Of a stretch of DNA of 64,000 nucleotides, positions 1 to 8,578 are shown one piece after another. Source of the DNA: CAXBMB01 sp963976695 (GTDB lineage: Bacteria > Pseudomonadota > Alphaproteobacteria > Kiloniellales > DSM-21159); assembly GCA_963976695.1 (NCBI GenBank), contig CAXBMB010000001.1:1-64000 (forward strand), read 5' to 3'. Under the pieces are notes generated by a model. It was not told the origin of the DNA. It was given only the letters and a program-made list of their open reading frames with translations, and ran no database searches. The translations under genes were made by a program, and so were the position numbers. The first letter of the stretch is position 1. The number at the start of each line of letters is the position of its first letter.

Positions 1-2
1 CC

Positions 3-92
3 GGCGTCATGATGTCGTCGCGCCGCGGCGACGGGGGCGAGGCTGTGATGATGGAATTTTTAGCCAACCGCGTCGATGACGGTCGAAAATAG
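3..92 (+). CDS. possible C-terminal end of an upstream gene (partial)
   Basis: A frame is open from the left edge of the window to a TAG at 90-92, about 29 residues, ending in MEFLANRVDDGRK. It reads the same way as hisH and stops 26 bases before it, as an upstream operon member would. The fragment is too short to assign; it does not look like the C-terminus of HisB. It may simply be an open frame by chance. Confidence 0.3.
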   Translation, partial: GVMMSSRRGDGGEAVMMEFLANRVDDGRK

Positions 93-118
93 AGCGAGAA
101 TAGAGGACAAATTCAGGC

Positions 119-766
119 ATGACCTGCGTGATCATTGACTATGGGTCCGGCAACTTGCGCTCCGCCCACAAGGCGCTTGAACGCGCCGGCAGGGAGCGGG
201 GTCTGTCGCAATCGGTGTCGCTTGTCCGGCACGCCGAGGCGCTGCGGACCGCCGAGCGTATTGTGCTGCCGGGGGTTGGAGCCTTTGCCGACTGCAAGGC
301 CGGATTGCGGGCCCTGCCGGGAATGTGGGAGGCGCTCGAGGAGGAGGTTATCCAGCGGGGCAAGCCGATCCTGGGGATCTGCGTCGGCATGCAGCTCATG
401 GCCAGCCGCGGCCTGGAGCACGGCAGCCACACCGGCTTTGGCTGGATCCCCGGTGAGGTCGTTGCCTTGACCCCCGGTTCCCCGGACCTGAAGATTCCGC
501 ATATGGGCTGGAATGAACTGAACTTTCCGGGACCGACCCGCCACCGACTACTTGAAGGTGTGGACGCGGGTTCCCATTGTTATTTCGTGCACAGCTATCA
601 CCTGCGGGCCGAACAGGCCGACATGGTCCTGGCAGAGGTTGATTATGGGGGTCCGGTGACCGCCGCGGTCGGGCGGGACAATCTTTTCGCCACACAGTTT
701 CACCCGGAAAAATCCCAGGCCGCCGGGTTGACTTTGTTGGCCAACTTCTTGGAATGGAGCCCATGA
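119..766 (+). CDS. hisH: imidazole glycerol phosphate synthase, glutaminase subunit HisH
   Basis: Class I glutamine amidotransferase that feeds ammonia to HisF, converting PRFAR to imidazole glycerol phosphate and AICAR in histidine synthesis. The 215-residue protein has the normal length. It begins MTCVIIDYGSGNL, has the nucleophile elbow GICVGMQ (Cys88), and near residue 195 the catalytic His/Glu pair in FHPEKSQ. LPGVGAF near residue 50 is also typical. The ATG follows a GAGG-like site. It is the first clear gene of the his string, and its stop overlaps the next start as ATGA at 763-766, which suggests translational coupling. The glutaminase needs its partner HisF, encoded 1.5 kb downstream. 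Confidence 0.97.
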   Translation: MTCVIIDYGSGNLRSAHKALERAGRERGLSQSVSLVRHAEALRTAERIVLPGVGAFADCKAGLRALPGMWEALEEEVIQRGKPILGICVGMQLMASRGLEHGSHTGFGWIPGEVVALTPGSPDLKIPHMGWNELNFPGPTRHRLLEGVDAGSHCYFVHSYHLRAEQADMVLAEVDYGGPVTAAVGRDNLFATQFHPEKSQAAGLTLLANFLEWSP

Positions 767-1359
767 ACAGCAGTATTTGCGACTTGCCGGCCGAAACGTC
801 CGTCGAGCGTCTGGAGTCCTTTCAAGCAAGCGACCTCTACGACCTGTGCGACGCCGCCGACGCGGCGATCGTCGAGGGCGGCGGCTTTGGCTGGGTCAAG
901 CCACCGGTGCGCGAGGTCATGGAGCGCTACTGGCAGGGTATTCTGATGGTGCCGGAGCGCGAATTGATCGTCGCGCGGCTGGATGGGGTGATCGCCGGTT
1001 CGGTCCAGCTTCTCAAACCGGCGCCCAACAACGAATCCGGCGCGCTTTGCGGCACCTTGACGACCTTTTTCGTCGCCCCCTGGGCGCGCGGTCACGGATT
1101 GGGCCTGCGGTTGGTCAAGGAGGTGGAAAAGGTCGCGTACGAGCGGGGCCTGGAGGTGGTGAATCTGGATGTTCGGGAATCGCAACATTCCGCTATTCGG
1201 ATGTATGATCGCATTGGCTATCAGCGCTGGGGAATCAATCCACACTATGTCAATGTGAAGGGAAAGTGGATGGCGGGGTTCTATTACTCCAAGCGTCTGC
1301 TTGGCGATGAGACCCAACAGGACAGGCGTGATGTGGTGGCGCAAGGCGTGGAAGCCTGA
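763..1359 (+). CDS. GNAT-family N-acetyltransferase in the his operon
   Basis: A 198-residue GNAT-fold protein. The acetyl-CoA-binding motif A is visible in FFVAPWARGHGLGLRLV (ARGHGLG fits the R/Q-x-x-G-x-G/A loop), followed by a motif B-like strand with LDVRESQHSAIRMYDRIGY. The start at 763 overlaps the hisH stop (ATGA) with a GGAG-like site just upstream; an in-frame ATG at 754 is less likely. The gene lies between hisH and hisA and is probably co-transcribed with them. Substrate is unknown. A role linked to histidine synthesis is only inferred from position; it could acetylate a small amine, an amino acid or a protein. Confidence 0.85.
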   Translation: MNSSICDLPAETSVERLESFQASDLYDLCDAADAAIVEGGGFGWVKPPVREVMERYWQGILMVPERELIVARLDGVIAGSVQLLKPAPNNESGALCGTLTTFFVAPWARGHGLGLRLVKEVEKVAYERGLEVVNLDVRESQHSAIRMYDRIGYQRWGINPHYVNVKGKWMAGFYYSKRLLGDETQQDRRDVVAQGVEA

Positions 1360-1446
1360 CGGCGCGCCGCCTGTTTGCTGTTAATCCTGTCAACCGCCGC
1401 CCGGGATCGGGGGTCGGTTACCGACCGAAGAGAAGTTCACAGACCG

Positions 1447-2181
1447 ATGATTTTGTTTCCTGCCATTGATCTCAAGGACGGCCAAGCCGTGCGGCTGTTG
1501 CGCGGCGAGATGGACAAGGCCACGGTGTTCAGCGACGACCCGGCGGCCCAGGCGCGCGAGTTCGCGCAGGTCGGGTTCGACTGGATTCACCTGGTTGACC
1601 TGAACGGCGCCTTTGCCGGCGAACCGGTCAACGCCGCGGCGGTGGAGGCGATCCTAAAGGCGGTGAAGCTGCCCACCCAGCTTGGCGGCGGAATCCGCAA
1701 TCTGCAAACCGTGGAGCGGTGGCTCACGCTCGGGGTTCAGCGGGTGATTCTCGGCACGGCGGCGGTGAAGGATCCGGAGTTTGTGCGGGCCGCCTGCCGG
1801 AACTTTCCCGGCCAGGTGGCGGTGGGCATTGACGCCAAGGGCGGCCGGGTGGCGGTCGAGGGTTGGGCCGAGGTCAGCGACCTGGAGGCGGTGGAGCTGG
1901 CCCGACGGTTTGAAGGCGTGGGGGTCAGCGCCCTGATCTACACCGATATCGACCGCGACGGGGCGTTGCAGGGCTGCAATGTCGCGGCCACCGCGGCGTT
2001 GGCCGAGGCGGTTGCCATTCCGGTCATTGCCTCGGGCGGGGTTGCTTCGTTGGATGATTTGACCGCGCTGCTGGCGGTGGCCGATAGTGGCATTGAAGGG
2101 GTAATTTCCGGGCGCGCGATCTATGATGGCCGCTTGGACCCGACAGCCGCCCTGGCGCTGCTGGCGGGTCGGACGCCGTGA
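1447..2181 (+). CDS. hisA: ProFAR isomerase HisA
   Basis: Catalyses the Amadori rearrangement of ProFAR to PRFAR, fourth step of histidine synthesis, in the cytoplasm. The 244-residue (beta/alpha)8 barrel shows both catalytic aspartates: Asp8 in MILFPAIDLKDG and Asp129 in VGIDAKGG. The phosphate-binding loops LGGGIR and IASGGV are in place. The ATG at 1447 gives the standard N-terminus; the frame is open further upstream, but that extra sequence is not HisA-like. It lies 87 bases after the acetyltransferase gene and 70 bases before hisF, on the same strand. Confidence 0.97.
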   Translation: MILFPAIDLKDGQAVRLLRGEMDKATVFSDDPAAQAREFAQVGFDWIHLVDLNGAFAGEPVNAAAVEAILKAVKLPTQLGGGIRNLQTVERWLTLGVQRVILGTAAVKDPEFVRAACRNFPGQVAVGIDAKGGRVAVEGWAEVSDLEAVELARRFEGVGVSALIYTDIDRDGALQGCNVAATAALAEAVAIPVIASGGVASLDDLTALLAVADSGIEGVISGRAIYDGRLDPTAALALLAGRTP

Positions 2182-2251
2182 TCCCGCCGCGCCGGTCGAC
2201 CCCGGGGCAAGACGGCCTGCCCGGCAGAACAAGGCCTAAAGGACGAATTTC

Positions 2252-3025
2252 ATGCTGAAGATGCGCATCATTCCTTGTCTCGACGTCAAAGATGGGCGGG
2301 TGGTCAAGGGCGTCAACTTCGTTGGCCTGCGCGACGCGGGCGATCCGGTGGAGCAGGCCAAACTCTATGACGTCGCGGGCGCCGACGAGCTTTGTTTTCT
2401 CGACATCACCGCCAGCCACGAAAACCGCGGCATCATTTTGGATGTGGTGCGTGAAACCGCCGAGCAGTGCTTCATGCCCCTGACCGTGGGCGGCGGCATT
2501 CGCGAGCTTGCCGATATCCGCAAGCTGCTGCTGGCCGGCGCCGACAAGGTTTCCATCAACACCACGGCGGTGACGAACCCGGACTTCGTCCGCCAGGCGG
2601 CGGAAAAGTTTGGCAGCCAATGCATTGTGGTGGCGATTGACGCCAAGGAAGTTTCACCCGGCAAGTATGAGGTCTTTACCCACGGCGGTCGTGAAGCGAC
2701 CGGCCTGGACGCGGTTGACTGGGCCCGGCGCATGGTGGCGCTGGGGGCCGGCGAGATTCTGCTGACCTCGATGGATCGGGACGGCACGCGCCGGGGGTTC
2801 AATCTTTCCCTGACCCGCGCCGTCGCCGATGCGGTGGCGGTTCCGGTGATCGCTTCCGGTGGCGTCGGGTCCCTGCAGCACTTGGTGGAAGGGGTAACGG
2901 AAGGTCACGCCACGGCGGTGCTGGCGGCTTCGATTTTCCATTTTGGCGAGCACAGCATTGCCGCGGCCAAGCAGGCCATGGCCGCCGCCGGCATTCCCAT
3001 GCGGCCGGTTCCGCCGCAGGTTTAG
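2252..3025 (+). CDS. hisF: imidazole glycerol phosphate synthase, cyclase subunit HisF
   Basis: The cyclase half of IGP synthase, which partners with HisH. The 257-residue barrel has the catalytic aspartates Asp11 (RIIPCLDVKDGRVVKG) and Asp130 (VVAIDAKE), plus the phosphate loops VGGGIR and IASGGVGS. The ATG at 2252 is preceded by an AAAGGACG-type site; a second in-frame ATG nine bases later would also give a functional N-terminus. It is paralogous to hisA immediately upstream, as usual. Confidence 0.97.
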   Translation: MLKMRIIPCLDVKDGRVVKGVNFVGLRDAGDPVEQAKLYDVAGADELCFLDITASHENRGIILDVVRETAEQCFMPLTVGGGIRELADIRKLLLAGADKVSINTTAVTNPDFVRQAAEKFGSQCIVVAIDAKEVSPGKYEVFTHGGREATGLDAVDWARRMVALGAGEILLTSMDRDGTRRGFNLSLTRAVADAVAVPVIASGGVGSLQHLVEGVTEGHATAVLAASIFHFGEHSIAAAKQAMAAAGIPMRPVPPQV

Positions 3026-3107
3026 CGCCCCGTCGCCCACAGCCCCGTGCAGGCCTTTCTTGGCTTGCCGCGCCCTCTTGAAACCCCGATCTTCGAAAGC
3101 TAACCAC

Positions 3108-3497
3108 ATGACGCAAGAGCGTGAAACAGACCGGCCGGACGCCCCCGCTCTTCTGCGGCCCGAAGAGGTGTACAGCGGCGATCTGGCGGTGCTGGATCGG
3201 CTGTATCGGGTTATTCTATCGCGCCGCGGCGCCGACCGGAAAAGCTCCCACACCGCCAAGCTTTTTTCCAAGGGCACCGCGAAAATTGCTCAGAAGGTCG
3301 GCGAAGAGGCGGTTGAAACGGTGATTGAGGCGGTGAAGGGCGATCGCGAGGCGTTGGTGGCGGAAAGCGCCGACCTGCTCTATCACCTGCTGGTGCTTTG
3401 GGCCGATCAGAATGTCCAGCCGGCGCAGATCTGGCAAAAACTGTGCGAACGAGAGGGCATTTCCGGGGTGGCCGAAAAGGCGTCGCGGCGCAAGTAG
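3108..3497 (+). CDS. hisE: phosphoribosyl-ATP pyrophosphatase HisE
   Basis: Hydrolyses PR-ATP to PR-AMP, the second histidine step. The 129-residue alpha-helical MazG-like protein carries the acidic helix motif KVGEEAVETVIEA followed by ESADLLYHLLVLW, the metal-binding and catalytic signature of PRA-PH. It is a stand-alone HisE, not fused to HisI, as in most alphaproteobacteria. The ATG at 3108 was chosen because the family begins about 20 residues before the helical core; the frame is open much further upstream into the hisF shadow. Probably the last gene of the his operon. Confidence 0.93.
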   Translation: MTQERETDRPDAPALLRPEEVYSGDLAVLDRLYRVILSRRGADRKSSHTAKLFSKGTAKIAQKVGEEAVETVIEAVKGDREALVAESADLLYHLLVLWADQNVQPAQIWQKLCEREGISGVAEKASRRK

Positions 3498-3570
3498 GCG
3501 CAAGTAACCGGCAGCGTCGGCCGGTGCGTTTGATGGCGGCGCGACGGGACCCAGCCAGATAAATCATCTG

Positions 3571-3620
3571 GAGTCGGATCGGTTTAAATGGAATCATTTG
3601 GCGAGGCTATTTGAACCGAT
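3571..3620. repeat. dispersed palindromic repeat, copy A (one good arm)
   Basis: In the 218-base gap between hisE and the HIT gene. The arm GAGTCGGATCGGTTTAAATG is followed by GAATCATTTG; the other arm (TTGAACCGAT, 3611-3620) is degraded. The conserved arm matches those at 20594-20641 and 50974-51020, so this is read as a decayed copy of the same element. Confidence 0.6.
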
Positions 3621-3715
3621 GTTGCGCCAGACTCCGCTTGGAATTGGACGGCTAGCGCAGCGCGGGCCCGGCGGTTGAACCGGGCCGACAACCAGCTTTT
3701 AGGGATGCGGCCAGC

Positions 3716-4084
3716 ATGGCTTATGACAATCAGAACATCTTTGCGAAAATTCTGCGCGGGGAAATTCCCTGCCGCAAGGTCTACGAGAGCGACCACGCCT
3801 TGGCGTTTCATGACATCACCCCGCAGGCGCCGACTCATGTGTTGGTGATTCCGAAGGGGTCCTATGTCTCGGCCGATGATTTCTCGGCCCAGGCCAGCGA
3901 CGCCGAGATCGCCGGATTTTTCCGCGCCGTCGGCCAGGTCGCCCGGGATCTCGACGCGGTGGAGGCAGGCTACCGGATCCTGGCCAATCACGGCCCGGAT
4001 GCCCATCAGGAAGTGCCGCATTTCCATATCCATCTGTTCGCCGGCAAGGATCTGGGCCGGATGATCAAGCCGGTCGACAGCTAA
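3716..4084 (+). CDS. HIT-family (histidine triad) nucleotide-binding protein
   Basis: A 122-residue HIT protein of the Hint branch, which hydrolyses adenosine phosphoramidates or related nucleotide conjugates. The triad is intact: His102, His104 and His106 in PHFHIHLFAG, and the N-terminal IFAKILRGEIPCRKVYE is typical. It ends 26 bases before the stop of the convergent ComM-like gene. In many alphaproteobacteria a HIT gene follows hisE, so the position is expected. Its physiological substrate cannot be read from the sequence. Confidence 0.93.
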   Translation: MAYDNQNIFAKILRGEIPCRKVYESDHALAFHDITPQAPTHVLVIPKGSYVSADDFSAQASDAEIAGFFRAVGQVARDLDAVEAGYRILANHGPDAHQEVPHFHIHLFAGKDLGRMIKPVDS

Positions 4085-4110
4085 GCCGTGGGCCCGTCGC
4101 TTGTCGCCCG

Positions 4111-5673
4111 CTAGGCGGTCGACGCGGGCCTTAGTCGGCGGTAACTCAGGGCCTCGGCGATTTCCAGCCGCCCGATGCCGTCTTTTTCAGCCAGGTCGGC
4201 CAGGGTGCGGGCAACCCGCAGCACCCGGTGGTAGCCGCGCGCGGTAAGTTTGAAGCGCTCGGCGGCCTGGGTGAGCAACTGCTGGCCGTCGGGATCGGGG
4301 CGGGCAATTTCCTCCAGCAGCCCGCCGTTGACCTCGGCGTTGCAGCGCGGCGGCGGGTCGGAAGTTGTTCCCTCGGCCGCCTGGTTAAGCGCGGCGTAGC
4401 GGGCCTGCTGGCGGGCGCGCGCCGCCAGCACCCGGGCGGCCACCGTCGCACTGTCGTCGCGGCGCGCGGCGGACGGGTCGCCGGTGAAAGCCAGATCGGC
4501 AACCGGGACCGAGGGAACCTCGACATGCAGGTCGATGCGGTCGAGCAGTGGGCCGGACAGCTTGGCCTGATAGTCGAGGGCGCAAAACGGCGCGCGGCGG
4601 CAGGCCAGCTGGGGGTCATCCAGGTGGCCGCAGCGGCAAGGGTTCATGGCCGCCACCAACTGCACCCTCGCCGGATAGCTCACATGGGCGTTGGCGCGGG
4701 CAATGGCGACCCGCCCGCTTTCCAGCGGCTGACGTAACGCCTCCAGGGTTTGGCGGGAGAACTCGGGCAGCTCATCCAAAAACAACACCCCCAGATGGGC
4801 CAGCGATACCTCGCCCGGCTTGGCCCTTTGGCCGCCGCCAACCAGCGCCGGCAGGGAGGCGGAATGGTGCGGATCGCGAAACGGCCGATGGCGCAGCAGT
4901 CGGCCGCCTTCCAGTTGACCGGCCACCGAATGGATCATGGTGACCTCCAGCGCCTCGGCCGGGGTCAGCGGCGGCAACAGGCTCGGCAGGCGCTGCGCCA
5001 GCATGGATTTGCCAGCCCCCGGCGGCCCGGACATCAGCAGATTGTGCCCCCCGGCGGCGGCCAGCTCCAGGCAGCGTTTGGCGGTTTCCTGGCCCTTGAT
5101 GTCCTTGAGATCCGGCAAGCCGAGGGCGGCCTGCGCCAAGGCCGGCGTGGGTGGGGTGAGAATTTGGCTGCCCTTGAGATGGTTGATCAGTGAAATCAGG
5201 TTGTCGGGGGCCAGAATACCGATCTCCCCGGCCCAGGCCGCCTCGCCGCCCTGGGCGGCGGGACAGATCAGACCGCGCCCGGTGGCCGAGGCGTGAAGCG
5301 CGGCGGGGAGCACCCCCGGCACCGCGGCGATCCGGCCATCCAGCGACAGCTCGCCCAAGGCGATAAAAGCGGCAATGTCCTCGCGGGGCAATACATCCAG
5401 CGCGGCGAGCAGGCCAAGCGCGATCGGCAGATCAAAATGGCTGCCCTCCTTCGCCAGGTCGGCCGGGGCCAGATTGACCACCACCCGTTTGGGCGGCAGG
5501 GCCAGGCCGATGGACTCCAAGGCCGCCTTAACCCGCTCACGGGACTCGGCCACCGCCTTGTCGGGCAAGCCGACCACCAAGAAAGCGGGCAGGCCGCTGG
5601 CCAACTGTACCTGGACGTCGACCTCGACCACCTCGACCCCTTGAAAGGCCACTGTGGCGACGCGTGCCACCAT
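4111..5673 (-). CDS. comM: YifB/ComM-family Mg-chelatase-like AAA+ ATPase
   Basis: A 520-residue protein with the family architecture: an N-terminal Lon protease-like ChlI domain (about residues 1-165), a central Mg-chelatase-type AAA+ module with Walker A GPPGAGKS (about 216-223) and Walker B LFLDELPEF, and a C-terminal Mg_chelatase_C domain with LTARGYHRVLRVARTLADL. Known ComM is a hexameric helicase that promotes branch migration during natural transformation; whether this organism is competent is not shown here. The ATG at 5673 follows AGGTGAGGA. Length is normal for the family and no truncation is seen. Confidence 0.94.
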   Translation of the reverse strand: MVARVATVAFQGVEVVEVDVQVQLASGLPAFLVVGLPDKAVAESRERVKAALESIGLALPPKRVVVNLAPADLAKEGSHFDLPIALGLLAALDVLPREDIAAFIALGELSLDGRIAAVPGVLPAALHASATGRGLICPAAQGGEAAWAGEIGILAPDNLISLINHLKGSQILTPPTPALAQAALGLPDLKDIKGQETAKRCLELAAAGGHNLLMSGPPGAGKSMLAQRLPSLLPPLTPAEALEVTMIHSVAGQLEGGRLLRHRPFRDPHHSASLPALVGGGQRAKPGEVSLAHLGVLFLDELPEFSRQTLEALRQPLESGRVAIARANAHVSYPARVQLVAAMNPCRCGHLDDPQLACRRAPFCALDYQAKLSGPLLDRIDLHVEVPSVPVADLAFTGDPSAARRDDSATVAARVLAARARQQARYAALNQAAEGTTSDPPPRCNAEVNGGLLEEIARPDPDGQQLLTQAAERFKLTARGYHRVLRVARTLADLAEKDGIGRLEIAEALSYRRLRPASTA

Positions 5674-5852
5674 GCCTTGTCCTCACCTCCAGTTTTAAGC
5701 CCGCTAAAGTGTAGTCCCAACGGGGGTTTTTTCCTAGAGGCGGAATCACCTGCGATAGAACGCCCGGCGAACCCTGGCGAACCCGGGCGGCGGTGGTGAT
5801 CTTGGCGGTGGTCTTGGCGGTGCTTGCGGTGGCGGCGGGGCTTGCCGGAAAG

Positions 5853-6860
5853 TTAATCTTGCGGCTTGCCCGCCGGATGGCCGGGCTGGCCGGGGATCGG
5901 CTGGCTTGCCCGCCGTCGTTCGATGGCGTCCCAAATATCGCCGGATATGTTGGAGCCATTGAAGCGGTCAATTTCCTGGATGCCGGTGGGCGAGGTGACG
6001 TTGATTTCCGTCAGGTAGTCGCCAATTACGTCGATACCGACGAAAATCAACCCCTTTTCCTTCAGTACAGGGCCGATGGTGGCGCAGATTTCCAGATCGC
6101 GCGGCGTCAGTTCAACCTTCTGGGCCTGGCCGCCGACATGCATGTTGGAGCGGGCTTCGCCGGTCTGCGGCACCCGGTTGGTGGCGCCGACGGCCGCGCC
6201 GTCCACCAGGATGATCCGCTTGTCGCCCTGCCGAATCTCCGGCAGATAGCGCTGGATAACGAAGGGCTCGCGGTTGCGCTCTTCAAAAGTCTCCAACAGC
6301 GCCTTGAAGTTTTCGTCGTCGGGCTTGACGTGAAAAACACCCGCCCCGCCGTTGCCGTACAGCGGCTTGAGGATGATATCCTTGTGCCGGGCGCGGAACG
6401 CCTCGATTTCCCGGCGCGACCGCGTCACCAGCGTCGGCGGCATCAGGTCGGGAAACTGCATCACGAAGAGCTTTTCCGGGGCATTGCGCACCTCCGCCGG
6501 ATTGTTGACCACCAAGGTGTTGGGGTGGACCAGATCCAGCAGATGGGTGGCGGTGATGTAGGCCATGTCGAAGGGGGGATCCTGACGCATCATGATGACG
6601 TCAATCTCCGCCAGATTGAGATCCAACGCGGCGCCCAGGGTGAAAAAATTCCCGGCCTCGCGGCGCAGTTCCATCGGTCGGCTGCGCGCCATCACCTTGC
6701 CTTCGCGAAACGCCAGGTCGTTGGGGTGATAGTAAAACAGCCTGTGACCGCGCGCTTGGGCTTCCAATCCCATGGCGAAGCTGCTGTCTCCCGTAATATC
6801 AATGCTTTCGAGGGGATCCATCTGGAAGGCGACAGAAAGGCTTTGAGCGGTGCGGATCAT
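5853..6860 (-). CDS. gshB: glutathione synthetase GshB
   Basis: ATP-grasp ligase joining gamma-glutamylcysteine and glycine. The 335-residue protein opens with VAFQMDPLESIDITGDSSFA, a very characteristic GshB N-terminus, and has MRQDPPFDMAY, the ATP-grasp stretch ILKPLYGNGGAGVF, and the C-terminal EINVTSPTGIQEID. The ATG at 6860 has a GGAAAG site 8 bases upstream. The last 20 or so residues are Pro/Gly-rich and probably disordered. In many alphaproteobacteria gshB sits beside yraN and rsmI; here two unrelated genes lie between. Confidence 0.96.
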   Translation of the reverse strand: MIRTAQSLSVAFQMDPLESIDITGDSSFAMGLEAQARGHRLFYYHPNDLAFREGKVMARSRPMELRREAGNFFTLGAALDLNLAEIDVIMMRQDPPFDMAYITATHLLDLVHPNTLVVNNPAEVRNAPEKLFVMQFPDLMPPTLVTRSRREIEAFRARHKDIILKPLYGNGGAGVFHVKPDDENFKALLETFEERNREPFVIQRYLPEIRQGDKRIILVDGAAVGATNRVPQTGEARSNMHVGGQAQKVELTPRDLEICATIGPVLKEKGLIFVGIDVIGDYLTEINVTSPTGIQEIDRFNGSNISGDIWDAIERRRASQPIPGQPGHPAGKPQD

Positions 6861-7039
6861 GGCAGGGCTTTCCGAACTTGGAGGTCAGGGGCCTGGGACC
6901 GCTGGGACATCAGGGTCGAAGGCGTGGTGGCGGAAGAAGGGCGACCCCGCCGGCCGTCGCCCTTGGCGGGGCACGGCGATGGGGGTCCGGGGTTACCTTT
7001 GGCTGAGGGACGGCTTTCCGACGGGATTGGCTTTTGGGG

Positions 7040-7486
7040 TCATCGTTTTTCCATCGGCGTCACTTCCGGGGAAACCCGTTTTTCGGGAAATCCGTCATGT
7101 CGGGGAGCTTCGGCTTGCGCCAGGGACCACAGCGGCTGCTCGGCGCAGAAAATGTTCTGCGCCCGGGCGACAGCAGGCTCCTCGTTCAGCGTGCCGGCCG
7201 GAACAATCATATGGGTCTTGTGGCGGTTGAGAAAAGGCACCCCGGACCCACAGATTTCACAAAAAGCCTTGGAAAAGGCGCGGTTGGGAAGGCTGTAGCG
7301 TTTGATGCTTTCCTCGCCGGCCCGCCAGTTGAACTTTTCCGGTTCGATAAACAGGTTGGCGGCATGGCTGCCGCCGGTCATCTTTCGACATTGGTCGCAG
7401 TGGCAGAAAAACAGCGTTGCAAAAGCGTTATCCACCGAAAACCGCACCGCGCCGCAGAGGCACGCGCCTGTGATCTGTTCAGACAT
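7040..7486 (-). CDS. GFA (glutathione-dependent formaldehyde-activating-like) / CENP-V domain protein
   Basis: A 148-residue zinc protein of the GFA fold. The zinc ligands are visible: CLCG near the N-terminus, FCHCDQCRKMTG (about residues 45-57), and FCEICGSGVPF. The ATG at 7486 is preferred over a GTG at 7507 because an AGGAG site lies about 8 bases before it. The family is named for an enzyme proposed to help formaldehyde react with glutathione, but many members have no proven activity. The neighbouring gshB fits a glutathione link without proving it. Confidence 0.85.
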   Translation of the reverse strand: MSEQITGACLCGAVRFSVDNAFATLFFCHCDQCRKMTGGSHAANLFIEPEKFNWRAGEESIKRYSLPNRAFSKAFCEICGSGVPFLNRHKTHMIVPAGTLNEEPAVARAQNIFCAEQPLWSLAQAEAPRHDGFPEKRVSPEVTPMEKR

Positions 7487-7621
7487 CGAGGCCACTCCTG
7501 TGTTCACCTTTGTTGACGTGATATCGCTTGTGGAGGCCGCTGGCCGATATCACCGGCCAAAAATAGAATCTCCGGCAGGAAAGAATTAGTCGGGGCTTTG
7601 CCAACAGACCTGTGCTGCGCC

Positions 7622-8569
7622 TCAGTTGAGCGTGCTGGCCAAGCTCTGCAGCAGGTTGGCGATTTCCTGTTTTTCCCGGTCGTTGCGGCTGAGCCGCAAG
7701 AAACGGCTGAAGGAGCGCTTGGCGTCCTTCAGCTCTTCCTGATGAAACTGCAGCAGACCGGCTTCGCGCCACAGGGTGGCCGATCCGGGACAGAGCAGCA
7801 ACATGCGCTCGACCACATCCAAAGCCCGCGCCGGCTGCTGGTTGCGAAGCTGATGTTCCTTCAGGTTGTTCATCAGACGCAGCAGAACCTGGCGATCCGC
7901 GACCGGTTGGTAAAACCGCGGCTCCAGCTCGGCGGCGTTGCCGGCCAAGGCCTTCAGCAGCGCTCGCAGCGCGGGGGCGTCGCAGCGGCGCGCGCCGTTG
8001 AAGGGGTCGAAAATCAGCCGCGCCGCGCCGAGATCAAGACGCAGCAGAAAATGGCCGGGAAAGGCCAGACCCCAGACGGTCCAGCCCAGGCTGCGCGCGG
8101 TGTGAAGATAGAGCAGACCCAAGGTGACCGGCAAGCCGCGGCACCGGTCGATCACCCGCATCAAGTTGGCGTTGTCGGGATCGTCGTAGCTCTGCGCGTC
8201 CCCCTCATAGCCATAGCGGTCGACCAGGATGGCCCGCAGAACCGCCAGCCGCGCCGCCGGATCATCCGCCACCGGAGCGGTCTTGGCCAATTGCCGCGCG
8301 TCGCGGGTCAACAGCGAAAGATGGTGAAGATAGTGTCGCAGCGACGTCCCCGGCCGATCCAATGCGGCCAGGATCAATCCCACCAGGGCGGGGTTGATTC
8401 GGTTGTTCTCGTCGGCGCCGAAGCGCGCCAGCGCTTCGAGAAGCTGTGGCCGGGTGGGGTCGCCGGCGGGCAGGCCCAGCTCCAAGGCCAGGTTCGCGGT
8501 CGCGCCCGGGCCGCCGCCTCGGCGTTCTTTTCGCGTCGGTCGGCAGGGCGGCGGCTTGTCTTTGGTCAT
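7622..8569 (-). CDS. SirB1-like protein with transglutaminase-like core and TPR tail
   Basis: A 315-residue protein of the SirB1/UPF0162 type. After a basic N-terminus, an all-helical SirB1 N-domain leads to the transglutaminase-like core with ANLMRVIDRCRGLPVTLGLL and FPGHFLLRL (about residues 130-180), then a C-terminal TPR-like stretch (ALDVVERMLLLCPGSATLW). Members are widespread in Proteobacteria and their biochemical role is not settled; peptidase activity is not established. Its stop is 46 bases from the window of the upstream lipoprotein gene's end (8579 downstream side), so the two may be co-transcribed. Confidence 0.8.
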   Translation of the reverse strand: MTKDKPPPCRPTRKERRGGGPGATANLALELGLPAGDPTRPQLLEALARFGADENNRINPALVGLILAALDRPGTSLRHYLHHLSLLTRDARQLAKTAPVADDPAARLAVLRAILVDRYGYEGDAQSYDDPDNANLMRVIDRCRGLPVTLGLLYLHTARSLGWTVWGLAFPGHFLLRLDLGAARLIFDPFNGARRCDAPALRALLKALAGNAAELEPRFYQPVADRQVLLRLMNNLKEHQLRNQQPARALDVVERMLLLCPGSATLWREAGLLQFHQEELKDAKRSFSRFLRLSRNDREKQEIANLLQSLASTLN

Positions 8570-8578
8570 CGCTTGTCG

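Noticed and set aside
3498..3715. small gene between hisE and the HIT gene
   Set aside because: Frames here run through the palindromic repeat and carry no family features.
5793..7298. 501-codon plus-strand frame
   Set aside because: It is antisense to the clearly homologous gshB and has no motifs of its own.
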